This document shows, in pieces, positions 28,078 through 36,845 of a DNA stretch of 64,000 bases. Source of the DNA: Duganella sp. Leaf126 (GTDB lineage: Bacteria; Pseudomonadota; Gammaproteobacteria; Burkholderiales; Burkholderiaceae_D); contig NZ_LMNW01000001.1 of assembly GCF_001423125.1 (NCBI RefSeq), forward strand, positions 607,433 through 671,432, read 5' to 3'. The notes beneath the pieces are model-generated. The model saw only the letters and a list, made by a program, of their open reading frames with translations. It ran no database searches and had not been told where the DNA came from. The position numbers and the translations under genes are program-made. Each line of letters opens with the position of its first letter. Positions within the stretch are counted from its first letter, which is position 1.

Positions 28078-28500
28078 CTATTTTTTTGCGGGGTCGGTCA
28101 CAAAACCGAGCCGGGTTAATCCATGCAGCTGCGCGGCAGCCATCACCTGCGCCACCACTTCGTAGCGGGTGTCCTTGTCGGCGCGCAGTTGCAGTTCTGG
28201 CGGCACCGGCAACCTGGCCGCTTCCACCAGGCGCTGCTCGAACACGGTGGACGTCACGGCCTCGTTGTTCCAGTACACCTGGCCCCTGGCGTCGATGGCG
28301 ACCGTGACGGGGGCGGCCGGCGCCGGTGGGGTGGCCTGGGCTTGCGCCTTGGGCAGTTCCAGCTGGACCGAACTGGTCCACACTGGCGCGCCGAGAATGA
28401 AGATCACCAGCAGCACCAGCATCACGTCCACCATCGGCGTGACATTGATGTCGGCCATCGGGCCGGGCTGGCGGTGGTGGTTGAAGGCGCCAAAGCTCAT
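28078..28500 (-). CDS. exbD: ExbD/TolR-family biopolymer transport protein
   Basis: A 140-residue protein with a short cytoplasmic N-terminus (MADINVTPMVDVMLVLLVIFIL, with the conserved Asp in the single membrane helix that carries protons) and a periplasmic C-terminal domain. With ExbB it converts the proton motive force into movement for TonB. A 4-bp overlap links it to exbB. No tonB gene is in this operon. Confidence 0.9.
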   Translation of the reverse strand: MSFGAFNHHRQPGPMADINVTPMVDVMLVLLVIFILGAPVWTSSVQLELPKAQAQATPPAPAAPVTVAIDARGQVYWNNEAVTSTVFEQRLVEAARLPVPPELQLRADKDTRYEVVAQVMAAAQLHGLTRLGFVTDPAKK

Positions 28501-29165
28501 CGTTTGACCAGGTAGGCGTGCAGATCGTGGGCGAAGGCGTCGAGCTCGGCCAGTGTTAGCCGGTTGACGCGGTTAAAACCGTTATAGGCCAGCACGGCGG
28601 GAATGGCGACTGTCAGGCCCACGGCAGTCATCACCAGCGCCTCGCCCACCGGGCCGGCCACCTTGTCGAGCTGCATGGCGCCGCTGGCCGAGATGCTGGC
28701 CAGCGCATGGTAGATCCCCCATACCGTGCCCAGCAAGCCGACGAACGGGGCGGTCGCGCCGATCGAGGCCAGCACGGTCAGGCCGGCCTCCAGACGGTTG
28801 GTCGAGCGCTGGATCGCGGCGCGCAGCACGCGCGTGACTTGCGCGGCGCGGTCCATGTCGCCGCCCAGCGTGGGATGGTCGGGCACCACCAGCTGCGCGG
28901 CGCCCTGCTCGGCCAGCGGCAGAAAGATTTTTTCCGGGTCGGCCAGCGCCAGCGTGGCCACGCCATCGGCCATGGTGGGCGCGTCCCAGAACGCCTGCAC
29001 GGCCGGCGCGCTGCGGCGGATGCGCAGCGCGCCATACAGCTTGGCCAGAATGAAAAACCAGCTCACCAGCGACATCGCCAGCAGCGCCAGCGCCACCGCG
29101 TGGCTGACCGCGTCGGCCTGCGCCCAGAAGTGCGACAGTGAAAAACCGGTCAGCTGGGCGGCCAC
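28497..29165 (-). CDS. exbB: ExbB/TolQ-family proton channel protein
   Basis: A 222-residue, three-helix inner-membrane protein. SLVSWFFILAKLY near the N-terminus and the IGATAPFVGLLGTVWGIYHAL block are the MotA/TolQ/ExbB signature, with a third helix at MTAVGLTVAIPAVLAY. GTG 29165 is taken as start because AAGGA lies 9 bp upstream; the longer open frame runs into dapB. It partners the overlapping exbD. The operon order is bamE-dapB-exbB-exbD-barstar. Confidence 0.9.
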   Translation of the reverse strand: MAAQLTGFSLSHFWAQADAVSHAVALALLAMSLVSWFFILAKLYGALRIRRSAPAVQAFWDAPTMADGVATLALADPEKIFLPLAEQGAAQLVVPDHPTLGGDMDRAAQVTRVLRAAIQRSTNRLEAGLTVLASIGATAPFVGLLGTVWGIYHALASISASGAMQLDKVAGPVGEALVMTAVGLTVAIPAVLAYNGFNRVNRLTLAELDAFAHDLHAYLVKR

Positions 29166-29184
29166 GTGCGCTGGTCCTTGTCCG

Positions 29185-29994
29185 TCAGCCGTTGAGGGAC
29201 AGCACGTCGACCATGTCGAACAGGCCGGTCGGCTTGTCGACCAGGAAGCGGCAGGCGCGCAGTGCGCCGTGGGCATAGGTGACGCGGCTGCTGGACTTGT
29301 GGCTGATTTCGATGCGCTCGCCGATGCCGGCAAACAGCACCGTGTGGTCGCCGACGATGTCGCCGCCACGAATCGTGGCAAAACCGATCGACGACGGATC
29401 GCGCTCGCCGGTCACGCCCTCGCGCGCGAACACGCCGCACTCGTTGAGGTCGCGGCCCAGCGCATCGGCGATCACCTCGCCCATCTTCAAGGCCGTGCCC
29501 GATGGCGCATCGACCTTGAAACGGTGATGGGCTTCGATCACTTCGATGTCGTAGCCGGTGGACAGCGCCCGGGCCGCCTGCTCGAGCAGCTTCATGGTGA
29601 CGTTGACGCCCACGCTGAAATTGGGCGAAAAGACGATGGCGGTCTTTTTGGCGGCCGCCGCGATGGCAGCCTTGCCGGCCTCGTCGAAGCCGGTGGTGCC
29701 GATCACCAGCTTGATGCCGTGTTCGGCGCAGTAAGCGAGGTGCTCGAGCGTGGCTTCGGGACGGGTAAAATCGATCAGGTAGTGGGCATTGGCCAGGCCG
29801 CGCGCCAGGTCCGACTCCACGATCACGCCGGCCGGCTGGCCGAGGAAGGCGGCGGCGTCGTCACCGACACCGGTCGCGCTGGCATGGTTGAGGGCGCCGG
29901 CCAGGCGGGCGTCGCCGGCCTGCTGGACGGCTTCGATCAGGATGCGGCCCATGCGGCCACCGGCGCCGGCAACGGCAATATTCATCTCGGTCAT
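29185..29994 (-). CDS. dapB: 4-hydroxy-tetrahydrodipicolinate reductase
   Basis: A 269-residue enzyme of lysine and meso-diaminopimelate synthesis. NAD(P)H motif AGAGGRMG is near the N-terminus, [12 protein letters not shown] follows, and the catalytic [20 protein letters not shown] (His, Lys) is intact. AAGGA 8 bp before ATG 29994 supports this start over the internal MNIAV. It lies between bamE and exbB with gaps of about 20 bp. Confidence 0.95.
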   Translation of the reverse strand: MTEMNIAVAGAGGRMGRILIEAVQQAGDARLAGALNHASATGVGDDAAAFLGQPAGVIVESDLARGLANAHYLIDFTRPEATLEHLAYCAEHGIKLVIGTTGFDEAGKAAIAAAAKKTAIVFSPNFSVGVNVTMKLLEQAARALSTGYDIEVIEAHHRFKVDAPSGTALKMGEVIADALGRDLNECGVFAREGVTGERDPSSIGFATIRGGDIVGDHTVLFAGIGERIEISHKSSSRVTYAHGALRACRFLVDKPTGLFDMVDVLSLNG

Positions 29995-30015
29995 GCGAAC
30001 TTCCTTGCAGTGTAC

Positions 30016-30657
30016 TTATTTCGTCTCTTTGCTCACGCCCACGCCGACCGGCGCGGGATTGGCCTTGTCGGTGCCGGCCGGCAGCGGCGCGGTGGCCGGG
30101 GCCGGCTTGTTGTCCGGTGCATCCGGGTCCTTCTTGAACTTGGGCGCCGGACCGGCGATGCGGGCAATGTATTCTTTTTCGGTCGGCAGGTTACCGCCCT
30201 GCCAGCGCTCGACCTTGCCATCCTTGTCGAAGAACACGATCACGCGGCTGGTGGTGATTTCGCCGTTGCCCTTGGCCATGCGGAACGCGTAGTCCCAGCG
30301 GTTGGCGTGGAACGGATCGGTCAGCAGCGCGGTGCCGAAGATGAAGCGCACCTGGTCGCGCGTCATGCCGACCTTGAGCTGGCTGAGCATCTCTTCCGAG
30401 ACGAAGTTGCCCTGCTGGATGTCGGGACGGTACGGCGAGAAGAACCACATGAAGCGCTGCAGCTTGGTCACGGTGGTGGTCTGTGCGCCCTGGTTGGCGT
30501 CCAGCGTCGGCGCCGTGTCCTTGACCTCGTTCGACCGCTCGCCCAGCGTGGTCTTGGACGCGCAGCCGCCCAGCGCTGCAGCCAGCACCACGCAGGCGGC
30601 CAACTTCGAGGTGGAACCGTGCAACAACGACTGCGATAAAGCCTGGGTGACGCGCAT
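30016..30657 (-). CDS. bamE: Outer membrane protein assembly factor BamE
   Basis: A 213-residue lipoprotein of the BAM complex that inserts beta-barrel proteins. Signal peptide with lipobox LGGCA, then the SmpA/OmlA domain (GNFVSEEMLSQLKVGMTRDQVRFIFGT, FHANRWDYAF). The N-terminal linker and Pro/Ala-rich tail make it longer than the E. coli protein (113 residues), as is usual in betaproteobacteria. GAGGA precedes ATG 30657. It is divergent from fur, the standard arrangement. Confidence 0.93.
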   Translation of the reverse strand: MRVTQALSQSLLHGSTSKLAACVVLAAALGGCASKTTLGERSNEVKDTAPTLDANQGAQTTTVTKLQRFMWFFSPYRPDIQQGNFVSEEMLSQLKVGMTRDQVRFIFGTALLTDPFHANRWDYAFRMAKGNGEITTSRVIVFFDKDGKVERWQGGNLPTEKEYIARIAGPAPKFKKDPDAPDNKPAPATAPLPAGTDKANPAPVGVGVSKETK

Positions 30658-30873
30658 AAATGTCCTCAATCTGGTCAAGCGGAATGCCAAAAAACGCCAT
30701 ATCATAAAGCACAATCCCTGATATGTCCTTGTTTTGCAAGGCGCGGGTGTAAAAGTTTGCAAATGCCAAAAGTCGGCGGCACAGGTCCCCTGGTGCGCCA
30801 TCCCGTGCGACATGGCGCGGAGTGCGTTAAACTGTCGGCCAGTCAGTCGCCAACTACATGAAGAGTGTCCACC

Positions 30874-31305
30874 ATGGGAAATAATCCAACCGATCTGAAG
30901 GCCAGCGGCCTGAAAGCCACGCTGCCTCGCCTTAAAATCCTGGACATCTTCCAGACCAGCGACGTGCGCCACCTCACGGCCGAGGACGTCTACAAGATCC
31001 TGCTGGCCGATAACATGGACGTGGGCCTGGCCACCGTCTACCGCGTGCTGACCCAGTTCGAACAGGCGGGCTTGTTAAACCGCAATCATTTCGAAACAGG
31101 CAAGGCCATCTTCGAACTCAATGCCGGTTCGCACCACGACCACCTGGTCTGCCTCGACTGCGGCCGCGTCGAAGAGTTTTACGACGAAGCGATCGAGGAA
31201 CGCCAGAACGCGATCGCCAAGGAGCGCGGCTTCAACATCGCCGAACACGCGCTGGCGATCTACGGCAACTGCACCAAGGTGGCCTGCCCGCACAAGCCTG
31301 CCTGA
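30874..31305 (+). CDS. fur: Ferric uptake regulator
   Basis: A 143-residue Fe(II)-dependent repressor: winged-helix DNA-binding domain ([33 protein letters not shown]) and C-terminal metal-binding domain with [18 protein letters not shown] and CTKVACPHK. It governs iron-uptake genes, potentially including exbBD and TonB receptors. Start 30874 follows family length; an in-frame GTG lies at 30865. It ends 4 bp before the convergent hrcA stop. The 216-bp gap to bamE carries both divergent promoters. Confidence 0.95.
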   Translation: MGNNPTDLKASGLKATLPRLKILDIFQTSDVRHLTAEDVYKILLADNMDVGLATVYRVLTQFEQAGLLNRNHFETGKAIFELNAGSHHDHLVCLDCGRVEEFYDEAIEERQNAIAKERGFNIAEHALAIYGNCTKVACPHKPA

Positions 31306-31309
31306 ACCT

Positions 31310-32332
31310 TTACGGCTGAGTATGGCTGAGCGCGTTCGATAGCAGCTTGGCCGTGATATCGACGATCGGAATCACCCGCTCGTACGCCATGCGCGTGGGG
31401 CCGATCACGCCGAGCGTGCCGACGATCTTGCCGTTGGCCGTGTACGGCGCCGTCACCACGCTCATCTCATCCATCGGCACCAGGCTCGATTCGCCGCCGA
31501 TATAGATCTGCACGCCGTTGGCCTTGCTCGACACGTCAAGCAGCTGCAGCAGGCCGGTCTTTTGCTCGAACATGTCGAACATTTGCCGCAGCGACGACAT
31601 ATTGCTCGACAGATCGCTGACCGACAGCAGGTTGCGTTCGCCCGCGATCACCATGTCGTCCTTGTCGTCGGCCATCGCTTCGCTGCCCGCCTCCACTGCC
31701 ACCTGCATCAGCCGGCTCATATCGTCGCGCAGCTGCCGTACCTCGGCCTGCAGCCGGCGGTGCACGTCCTCGAACGACAGGCCGCCGTAGTTCTGGTTGA
31801 TGTAGTTGGCCGACTGCACCAGCTGCGACGGGCTGTAATCGACATCGGTGAGCAGCATGCGGTTCTGGACGTCGCCGGTGGGACCGACGATCACCAGCAA
31901 GATGCGCTTTTCGCCCAGGCGCAGGAATTCGATCTGCTGGAATACCGATTCGCGGCGCGGGCTGAGCACCACGCCGGCGAACTGCGACAGCGACGACAGC
32001 ATCTGCGCCGCATTGCTGATCATCTTTTGCGGCTGCGGCGCCTGCAGGCGCATGTGCGACTCCATCGACTGCTCGTCGAACGGCTGCACCGTCAGCAGGG
32101 TATCGACAAAGATGCGGTAGCCGCGCGGCGTCGGCACGCGGCCGGCCGAGGTGTGCGGGCTGGCCACGTACCCGAGTTCTTCCAGGTCGGCCATGATGTT
32201 GCGGATGGTGGCCGGCGACAGCTCGAGCCCGGAAATCTTGGACAGGGCGCGCGAGCCCACCGGCTGGCCGTCCGCAATATAGCGTTCCACCAGGGCTTTG
32301 AGCAGGGTTTGAGCGCGTGTATCGAGTTGCAT
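31310..32332 (-). CDS. hrcA: Heat-inducible transcription repressor HrcA
   Basis: A 340-residue repressor that binds CIRCE operators of groE/dnaK-type heat-shock genes and needs GroEL to stay active. An N-terminal winged helix ([43 protein letters not shown]) is followed by the GAF-like dimer domain. No CIRCE element was seen in this window. The gene follows a HAD phosphatase gene by 11 bp; its last codons and stop lie in a 10-bp duplication (31311-31330). Confidence 0.95.
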   Translation of the reverse strand: MQLDTRAQTLLKALVERYIADGQPVGSRALSKISGLELSPATIRNIMADLEELGYVASPHTSAGRVPTPRGYRIFVDTLLTVQPFDEQSMESHMRLQAPQPQKMISNAAQMLSSLSQFAGVVLSPRRESVFQQIEFLRLGEKRILLVIVGPTGDVQNRMLLTDVDYSPSQLVQSANYINQNYGGLSFEDVHRRLQAEVRQLRDDMSRLMQVAVEAGSEAMADDKDDMVIAGERNLLSVSDLSSNMSSLRQMFDMFEQKTGLLQLLDVSSKANGVQIYIGGESSLVPMDEMSVVTAPYTANGKIVGTLGVIGPTRMAYERVIPIVDITAKLLSNALSHTQP

Positions 32333-32343
32333 GGTGAATATCT

Positions 32344-33078
32344 TCAGTGACCCTTGGTTGGTTCATCAGCATTATGCCGCATCTGCGACCTCACCCACAC
32401 CAGCAGCTCGTCGAAGCTGGCGCAGATGGCATCGGGCACGATGCCGGCGTCGCGGTGGGCGCTGCTGCCGTGGCGGTTCATCCACACAGCGCGCATGCCG
32501 ACCGCCTGCGCGCCCTGGACGTCGAGCCGCAAGTCGTCGCCGACGTAGATCGCCGTTTCCGGTGCCACGCCCATGGCCTGGCAGGCCGCCAGGAAGATTC
32601 CCGGGTCGGGCTTGGCGCGCCCGAAGCTGTGCGAGGCGATCGCCACCTTGAAATGGTGGTGCAGGCCGATGAGTTCAAGGTCGGCGTTGCCGTTGGTGAT
32701 CACACCGAGCGGCAGCATGGCGCCCAGCGCCTGCAGCGCCGGCAGCACGTCGTCGAACAGGGTGACCGTGTTGCGCAGTGCGTGGAAGCGGGCCATGGCG
32801 CCGTCCACGTACACGGGATCGGCGCCGGTCTCGACAAACGCCGCTTCGAGCGCGGCGCGGCGCAGCTGGTACAGATCGGCCACCAGCGCCGGCTGGCGCT
32901 CGAGCAGCGCCATGCGCAGCGCGCGCAACTGCTCGACCGTGTAGCGGTCGGTGACGGCCGGCGCCCGCTCGGCCAGCCATGCGTGCCACCCGATCTCGGC
33001 GGCAGCGATGGCAGGGCCGATCGGCCACAGGGTATCGTCGAGGTCGAACAGCAGGGCTTGCGGAGCGGGCGTGTGCAT
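32344..33078 (-). CDS. HAD-family hydrolase (phosphatase)
   Basis: About 244 residues of HAD superfamily type: motif [12 protein letters not shown] (nucleophile Asp), motif II GVITNGN, Lys in [11 protein letters not shown] and motif [15 protein letters not shown]. The cap domain is helical (subfamily IA), as in phosphoglycolate-type phosphatases. Start is uncertain: 33078 fits the family; ATG 33111 and further upstream are open without a clear ribosome-binding site. Substrate unknown. It heads the unit with hrcA. Confidence 0.88.
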   Translation of the reverse strand: MHTPAPQALLFDLDDTLWPIGPAIAAAEIGWHAWLAERAPAVTDRYTVEQLRALRMALLERQPALVADLYQLRRAALEAAFVETGADPVYVDGAMARFHALRNTVTLFDDVLPALQALGAMLPLGVITNGNADLELIGLHHHFKVAIASHSFGRAKPDPGIFLAACQAMGVAPETAIYVGDDLRLDVQGAQAVGMRAVWMNRHGSSAHRDAGIVPDAICASFDELLVWVRSQMRHNADEPTKGH

Positions 33079-33322
33079 GGGCGTCGTGGTCGGTGAAGGT
33101 TCAGCCGCCATTGTCGCACCGATCGCAACGATGGCGCCGGGCGCACGGACAGCCGCGCCGGCGCGGCCGCGGCGTTCACACGCTGTTACATCCGTGGCGG
33201 CGACCGCTGTTACCAAATGCACTAAAATACCGTCCAAACCCGTGTAAGATGCTGCACCCGCGCCCTATCCACGCTGCGCCCGTGCATGCTGCCGGCCCCT
33301 ATTCGTTTTGGAGAGAGATGTG

Positions 33323-33928
33323 ATGAAAACTATGTATCTGCGTTCGGGCCTGGCCCTGCTGTGCGGCGCCATCCTGAGCGCCTGCGGCGGCAGCAGCGGC
33401 GACCTGCAATTATCGGGCACGATCAACGGCTACACCAAGAAGGGTTTGCAGCTGGTTAATAATGGCAACGGCGAGACCCTCGATGTCACGGACAGTGCCA
33501 CCAGCTTCGTCTTCACCCGCCGCGTGTCGGTCGATGACAATTTCGACATCCAGGTCAGCAAGCAGCCGGCCAATGCCACCTGCGTACCATCGAGCAACCA
33601 GGGCCGCGCCAACGTCTACAACGCCTACACGATCGTGATCACCTGCACCAACGTCCCGCGCACGCTGGGCGGCAGCATCAGCGGCCTGACCAGCGACGGC
33701 CTGGTGATCGCCAACGGCACCGACACGGTCACCGTTGCCAGGGGCGCCACGTCGTTCGTATTCCCGCACACGGTCGGCGACGGCTCCAACTACGGCATCA
33801 ATATCTTGACCCAGCCTGCCGGACAGACTTGCACCATCCCGGCCGGCACCGGCACCGGCAATATCACCGGTGGCGACCTGACCAATGCTGTGACGGTCTC
33901 GTGCGTCAATACCTCGAATAGCCAGTAA
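33323..33928 (+). CDS. Repeat lipoprotein A (two Cys-ended repeats)
   Basis: A 201-residue lipoprotein: signal peptide with lipobox ILSAC, then two repeats of about 80 residues. Each reads G-x-I-x-G-[LY]-x4-GL-x-[LVI]-xN-G, then ATSFVF, then QPxxxxC and a final VxC. The fold is predicted to be beta-rich (bacterial Ig-like or similar). I do not recognise a named family. A GGAGAGAG ribosome-binding site precedes ATG 33323. A paralogue follows directly. Confidence 0.8.
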   Translation: MKTMYLRSGLALLCGAILSACGGSSGDLQLSGTINGYTKKGLQLVNNGNGETLDVTDSATSFVFTRRVSVDDNFDIQVSKQPANATCVPSSNQGRANVYNAYTIVITCTNVPRTLGGSISGLTSDGLVIANGTDTVTVARGATSFVFPHTVGDGSNYGINILTQPAGQTCTIPAGTGTGNITGGDLTNAVTVSCVNTSNSQ

Positions 33929-33958
33929 GCGGCAAATAAGCGGCAAATAAGCGGCACG
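33926..33958. repeat. Three 11-bp tandem units containing the stop codon
   Basis: TAAGCGGCAAA (33926-33936) is the first unit and its TAA is the stop of lipoprotein A. It is followed by an identical unit (33937-33947) and TAAGCGGCACG (33948-33958). Because 11 is not a multiple of three, the three TAAs fall in three different reading frames. Confidence 0.9.
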
Positions 33959-33984
33959 CAACCATTCAATCTTCGGAGAACTCC

Positions 33985-34614
33985 ATGAAATTTTCGTACG
34001 CCGGTGCACTTGTTGCGCTGACCCTGGCCAGCCTGCTGTCGGCATGTGGCGGCAAGGCGCAATACACGGTCCAAGGTTCGGTCACGGGTCTGACGGTCGA
34101 TGGCCTGCAATTGGCAAATGGCGGCAACACCATTTCGGTGCCCAAGGGCGCCACCTCGTTCTCGTTCCCGCAACAGATCGACTACGGCGCCGAATACGAC
34201 ATCACGGTGGCGCAACAGCCGCCCTACTTCAGCTGCGGCGTGAGCAACGGCAAGGCCACCGCCGGCTACACGGTCAGCATCGCTGCGGTGGTGAGCTGCA
34301 GCCCGATCGCCTACACGGTCGGCGGCACGTATTCCGGCCTGGTATCGGTGGAAAAAACCACGCCGACCGATGGCTCGACGCCGACCGACGTGGCCAACAC
34401 CGTCACCTTGATCAACGGCAGTGGTGCGCAAACCACGCTCAGCAGCGCAGCAGGCAGCAGTGGCACGTTCACTGCAGCCAGCCTGAATAACGGCGATGTG
34501 TACAGCATCAGCATCCTGACCCAGCCTAAAAACCTGACCTGCACCCTGAGCAACCAGAGCGGCGTGGTGCGCGGTGCCGCGGTGACCAACCTGGCGCTGA
34601 CCTGCAGCCGGTGA
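33985..34614 (+). CDS. Repeat lipoprotein B (paralogue of A)
   Basis: A 209-residue lipoprotein with lipobox LLSACGG and the same repeat pattern as its upstream neighbour: GSVTGLTVDGLQLANGG, GATSFSFP, QQPPYFSC, VVSC. The second repeat carries an insertion rich in Thr/Ser (SVEKTTPTDGSTPTDVANT). A clear tandem duplication with divergence. Probably surface or periplasmic; function unknown. GGAG lies about 6 bp before ATG 33985. Confidence 0.8.
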   Translation: MKFSYAGALVALTLASLLSACGGKAQYTVQGSVTGLTVDGLQLANGGNTISVPKGATSFSFPQQIDYGAEYDITVAQQPPYFSCGVSNGKATAGYTVSIAAVVSCSPIAYTVGGTYSGLVSVEKTTPTDGSTPTDVANTVTLINGSGAQTTLSSAAGSSGTFTAASLNNGDVYSISILTQPKNLTCTLSNQSGVVRGAAVTNLALTCSR

Positions 34615-34744
34615 GCTAACCCGGGTATGGAGGAGCGACATTCACATTGATGATGTTAGATATGTGAAAAATAAAGTGGCATGATATGCGGCGACGCAGC
34701 ATACTGCACCTGTCTCCTCCACTTCTTGCAAAGGAATTGGATTT

Positions 34745-34773
34745 AGCCCGCTCCCTGAGCGGGCTTTTTTTTT
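34745..34773 (+). terminator. Strong intrinsic terminator
   Basis: Perfect 9-bp stem AGCCCGCTC/GAGCGGGCT with a 3-nt loop, followed by a run of Ts. It ends the lipoprotein unit on the plus strand. The 167-bp gap between lipoprotein B and the crotonase gene holds nothing else recognisable. Confidence 0.95.
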
Positions 34774-34781
34774 GCCCGGAT

Positions 34782-35555
34782 TTACGCGAACTTCGTAAAG
34801 TCCGGCTTGCGCTTCTCGAAGAACGCCGTGAACGCCTCGCGCGCCTCGGGCGACGACAGCATGGCGCCGAAGTGCTTGTTCTCGGCCGCGATGGTGTCGG
34901 CAATCGCGTTGCTGCGGCTGGCCTTCATCAGCTGCTTGGTGGTGCGGATCGAACTGGCCGGCAACGCCACCAGCTTGGCGGCCTGGCCACGGGCAAACGC
35001 CGCCAGCTCGTCGGCCGGCAGCACTTTCGACACCAGCCCCATCTCCAGCGCTTCGGGCGCCAGGAATGCCTCGCCCAGCATCAGTTTTTCGGCCGCGCGC
35101 GGATAGCCGGCGATCTGGGTCAGCAGCAGGCTCGACGCAAATTCGGGGCACAGGCCCAGCTGCGCGAACGGCATCGAGAACTTGGCGTTGTCTGCGGCAT
35201 ACACGAGGTCGCAATGCATGAGCAGCGTGGTGCCGATGCCCACCGCTGCGCCCGACACGGCAGCGACTACCGGCTTCGTTGCGCCCGAGAGCGCCAGCAT
35301 GAACTGGTACACGGGACGGTCTTCGAGGTCGCCGCTGGTGGGGGCGTTTTTCAGGAAATCTTCGAGGTCGTTGCCGGCCGTGAAAATCTCGGGCTTGCCC
35401 ATGATCAGGATGGCGCGCACGGCCACATCCTGCTCGGCGTCGGTGAGGGCGTCGGCCATGGCCTGGTACATGGCCGCGGTGATCGCGTTCTTGCGCGCGG
35501 GGCGGTTGAATTCCAGGGTCAGGATGCCGTCTTGCTTGGTGCTCAGAATATCCAT
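34782..35555 (-). CDS. Enoyl-CoA hydratase/isomerase family protein
   Basis: A 257-residue crotonase. The oxyanion-hole segments FTAGNDLEDF and SGAAVGIGTTLLMHCDLVYA are present, with Glu in FSMPFAQLGLCPEFASS in the position of the family's catalytic residue. The FFEKRKPDF end is typical. It acts in beta-oxidation, hydrating or isomerising enoyl-CoA. GGAG precedes ATG 35555. It is last in the beta-oxidation block, separated from the thiolase gene by a hairpin. Confidence 0.9.
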   Translation of the reverse strand: MDILSTKQDGILTLEFNRPARKNAITAAMYQAMADALTDAEQDVAVRAILIMGKPEIFTAGNDLEDFLKNAPTSGDLEDRPVYQFMLALSGATKPVVAAVSGAAVGIGTTLLMHCDLVYAADNAKFSMPFAQLGLCPEFASSLLLTQIAGYPRAAEKLMLGEAFLAPEALEMGLVSKVLPADELAAFARGQAAKLVALPASSIRTTKQLMKASRSNAIADTIAAENKHFGAMLSSPEAREAFTAFFEKRKPDFTKFA

Positions 35556-35582
35556 AGTTTCTCCAGTGTGCAGATAAGCAAA

Positions 35583-35612
35583 GGGCGCCGCGGTTTGCAC
35601 CACAGCGCCCTG
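35583..35612 (-). terminator. Hairpin between thiolase and crotonase genes
   Basis: On the minus strand AGGGCGCTGTGGT pairs with ACCGCGGCGCCCT (13 bp, two G-T pairs) around a GCAA loop, followed by TTGCTTA. It may terminate or attenuate transcription before the crotonase gene. Confidence 0.6.
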
Positions 35613-35633
35613 TTTATGATGATCTAAACCGCT

Positions 35634-36830
35634 TTAGACGCGCTCGATGATGCCTGCCGCGCCCATGCCGGCGCCCACGCACATCGTGACCATGCCGTAT
35701 TTCAGGTTGTTGCGGCGCAGTGCATGGACCACGGTGGCAGCGCGGATGGCGCCGGTCGCGCCCAGCGGGTGACCGAGCGCGATCGCGCCGCCCATCGGGT
35801 TGACCTTGGCCGGATCGAGGCCCAGGTCGCCGATCACGGCCAGCGCCTGCGCGGCAAATGCTTCGTTCAGTTCGATCCAGTCCAGTTGATCCTGGGTAAT
35901 GCCGGCTGCCTTGCAGGCGTCGGGAATCGCGAACTTCGGACCGATGCCCATGATTTCCGGCGGCACGCCCTTGACCGCGAACGACGAGAACTTCGCCAGC
36001 GGGGTCAGGTTGTGTTCGCGCAGGAATTTCTCGGACACGACCAGCAGCGCGCCGGCGCCGTCCGACATCTGCGAGCTGTTGGCGGCGGTGACCGAGCCCT
36101 TGGCCGCAAACACCGGTTTCAGCTTGGCCAGCGACTCCATGGTGGAATCGGCGCGCGCGCCTTCGTCGGTATCGACGGTGCGGGTCTTGACATCGATCTC
36201 GCCCGTGACCAGGTTCGGCGTGCGGGTGATGATCTCGACCGGGGTGGTCTCGTCCTTGAAGAAACCGGCCTGCTGGGCGGCGATGGCGCGGCGGTGCGAT
36301 TCGACCGCGAACGCGTCCTGCGCTTCGCGCGAGACTTTCCACTGGGTCGCCACTTTTTCGGCGGTCAGGCCCATGCCGTAGGCCATGCCCACGTTTTCGT
36401 CCGAGAACATATTCATGTTCATCGACGGCTTGTTGCCCATCATCGGCACCATCGACATCGATTCCACGCCGCCGGCGATCATGGCGTCCGCTTCACCGAC
36501 ACGGATGCGGTCCGCTGCCATGGCCAGCGCGGTGATGCCCGAGGCGCAGTAGCGGTTGATGGTGACGCCGCCGACCGTTTTCGGCAGACCGGCCAGCAGC
36601 ACGGACTGGCGGGCGATATTGAAGCCCTGCTCCGCTTCCGGGAACGAGCAGCCGATGATGGCGTCGGTGATCAGGGCCGGATCGAGGCCCGGCGCCTGCG
36701 CCAGCGCCGACTGGATCACGCGCACCAGCAGGTCGTCCGGACGGGTCTTGTTGAACATGCCGCGCGGCGCCTTGCCGATCGGGGTGCGGGTGGCAGCGAC
36801 GATGTATGCGTCTTGAAGTTGTTTGGTCAT
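35634..36830 (-). CDS. Acetyl-CoA C-acyltransferase (3-ketoacyl-CoA thiolase)
   Basis: A 398-residue thiolase completing each beta-oxidation round. The catalytic Cys lies in NRYCASGITAL, His in the GHPLGATGA loop, and the second Cys in MCVGAGMGAAG at the C-terminus. It lies 15 bp downstream of the FadN-type fusion gene. FadA/FadI-like; the exact chain-length preference is not readable. Confidence 0.94.
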   Translation of the reverse strand: MTKQLQDAYIVAATRTPIGKAPRGMFNKTRPDDLLVRVIQSALAQAPGLDPALITDAIIGCSFPEAEQGFNIARQSVLLAGLPKTVGGVTINRYCASGITALAMAADRIRVGEADAMIAGGVESMSMVPMMGNKPSMNMNMFSDENVGMAYGMGLTAEKVATQWKVSREAQDAFAVESHRRAIAAQQAGFFKDETTPVEIITRTPNLVTGEIDVKTRTVDTDEGARADSTMESLAKLKPVFAAKGSVTAANSSQMSDGAGALLVVSEKFLREHNLTPLAKFSSFAVKGVPPEIMGIGPKFAIPDACKAAGITQDQLDWIELNEAFAAQALAVIGDLGLDPAKVNPMGGAIALGHPLGATGAIRAATVVHALRRNNLKYGMVTMCVGAGMGAAGIIERV

Positions 36831-36845
36831 TATGTTCTTCCTAGA

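Noticed and set aside
31310..33078. A CIRCE element expected near hrcA
   Set aside because: I looked for the TTAGCACTC/GAGTGCTAA arms around the hrcA and HAD genes and did not find them.
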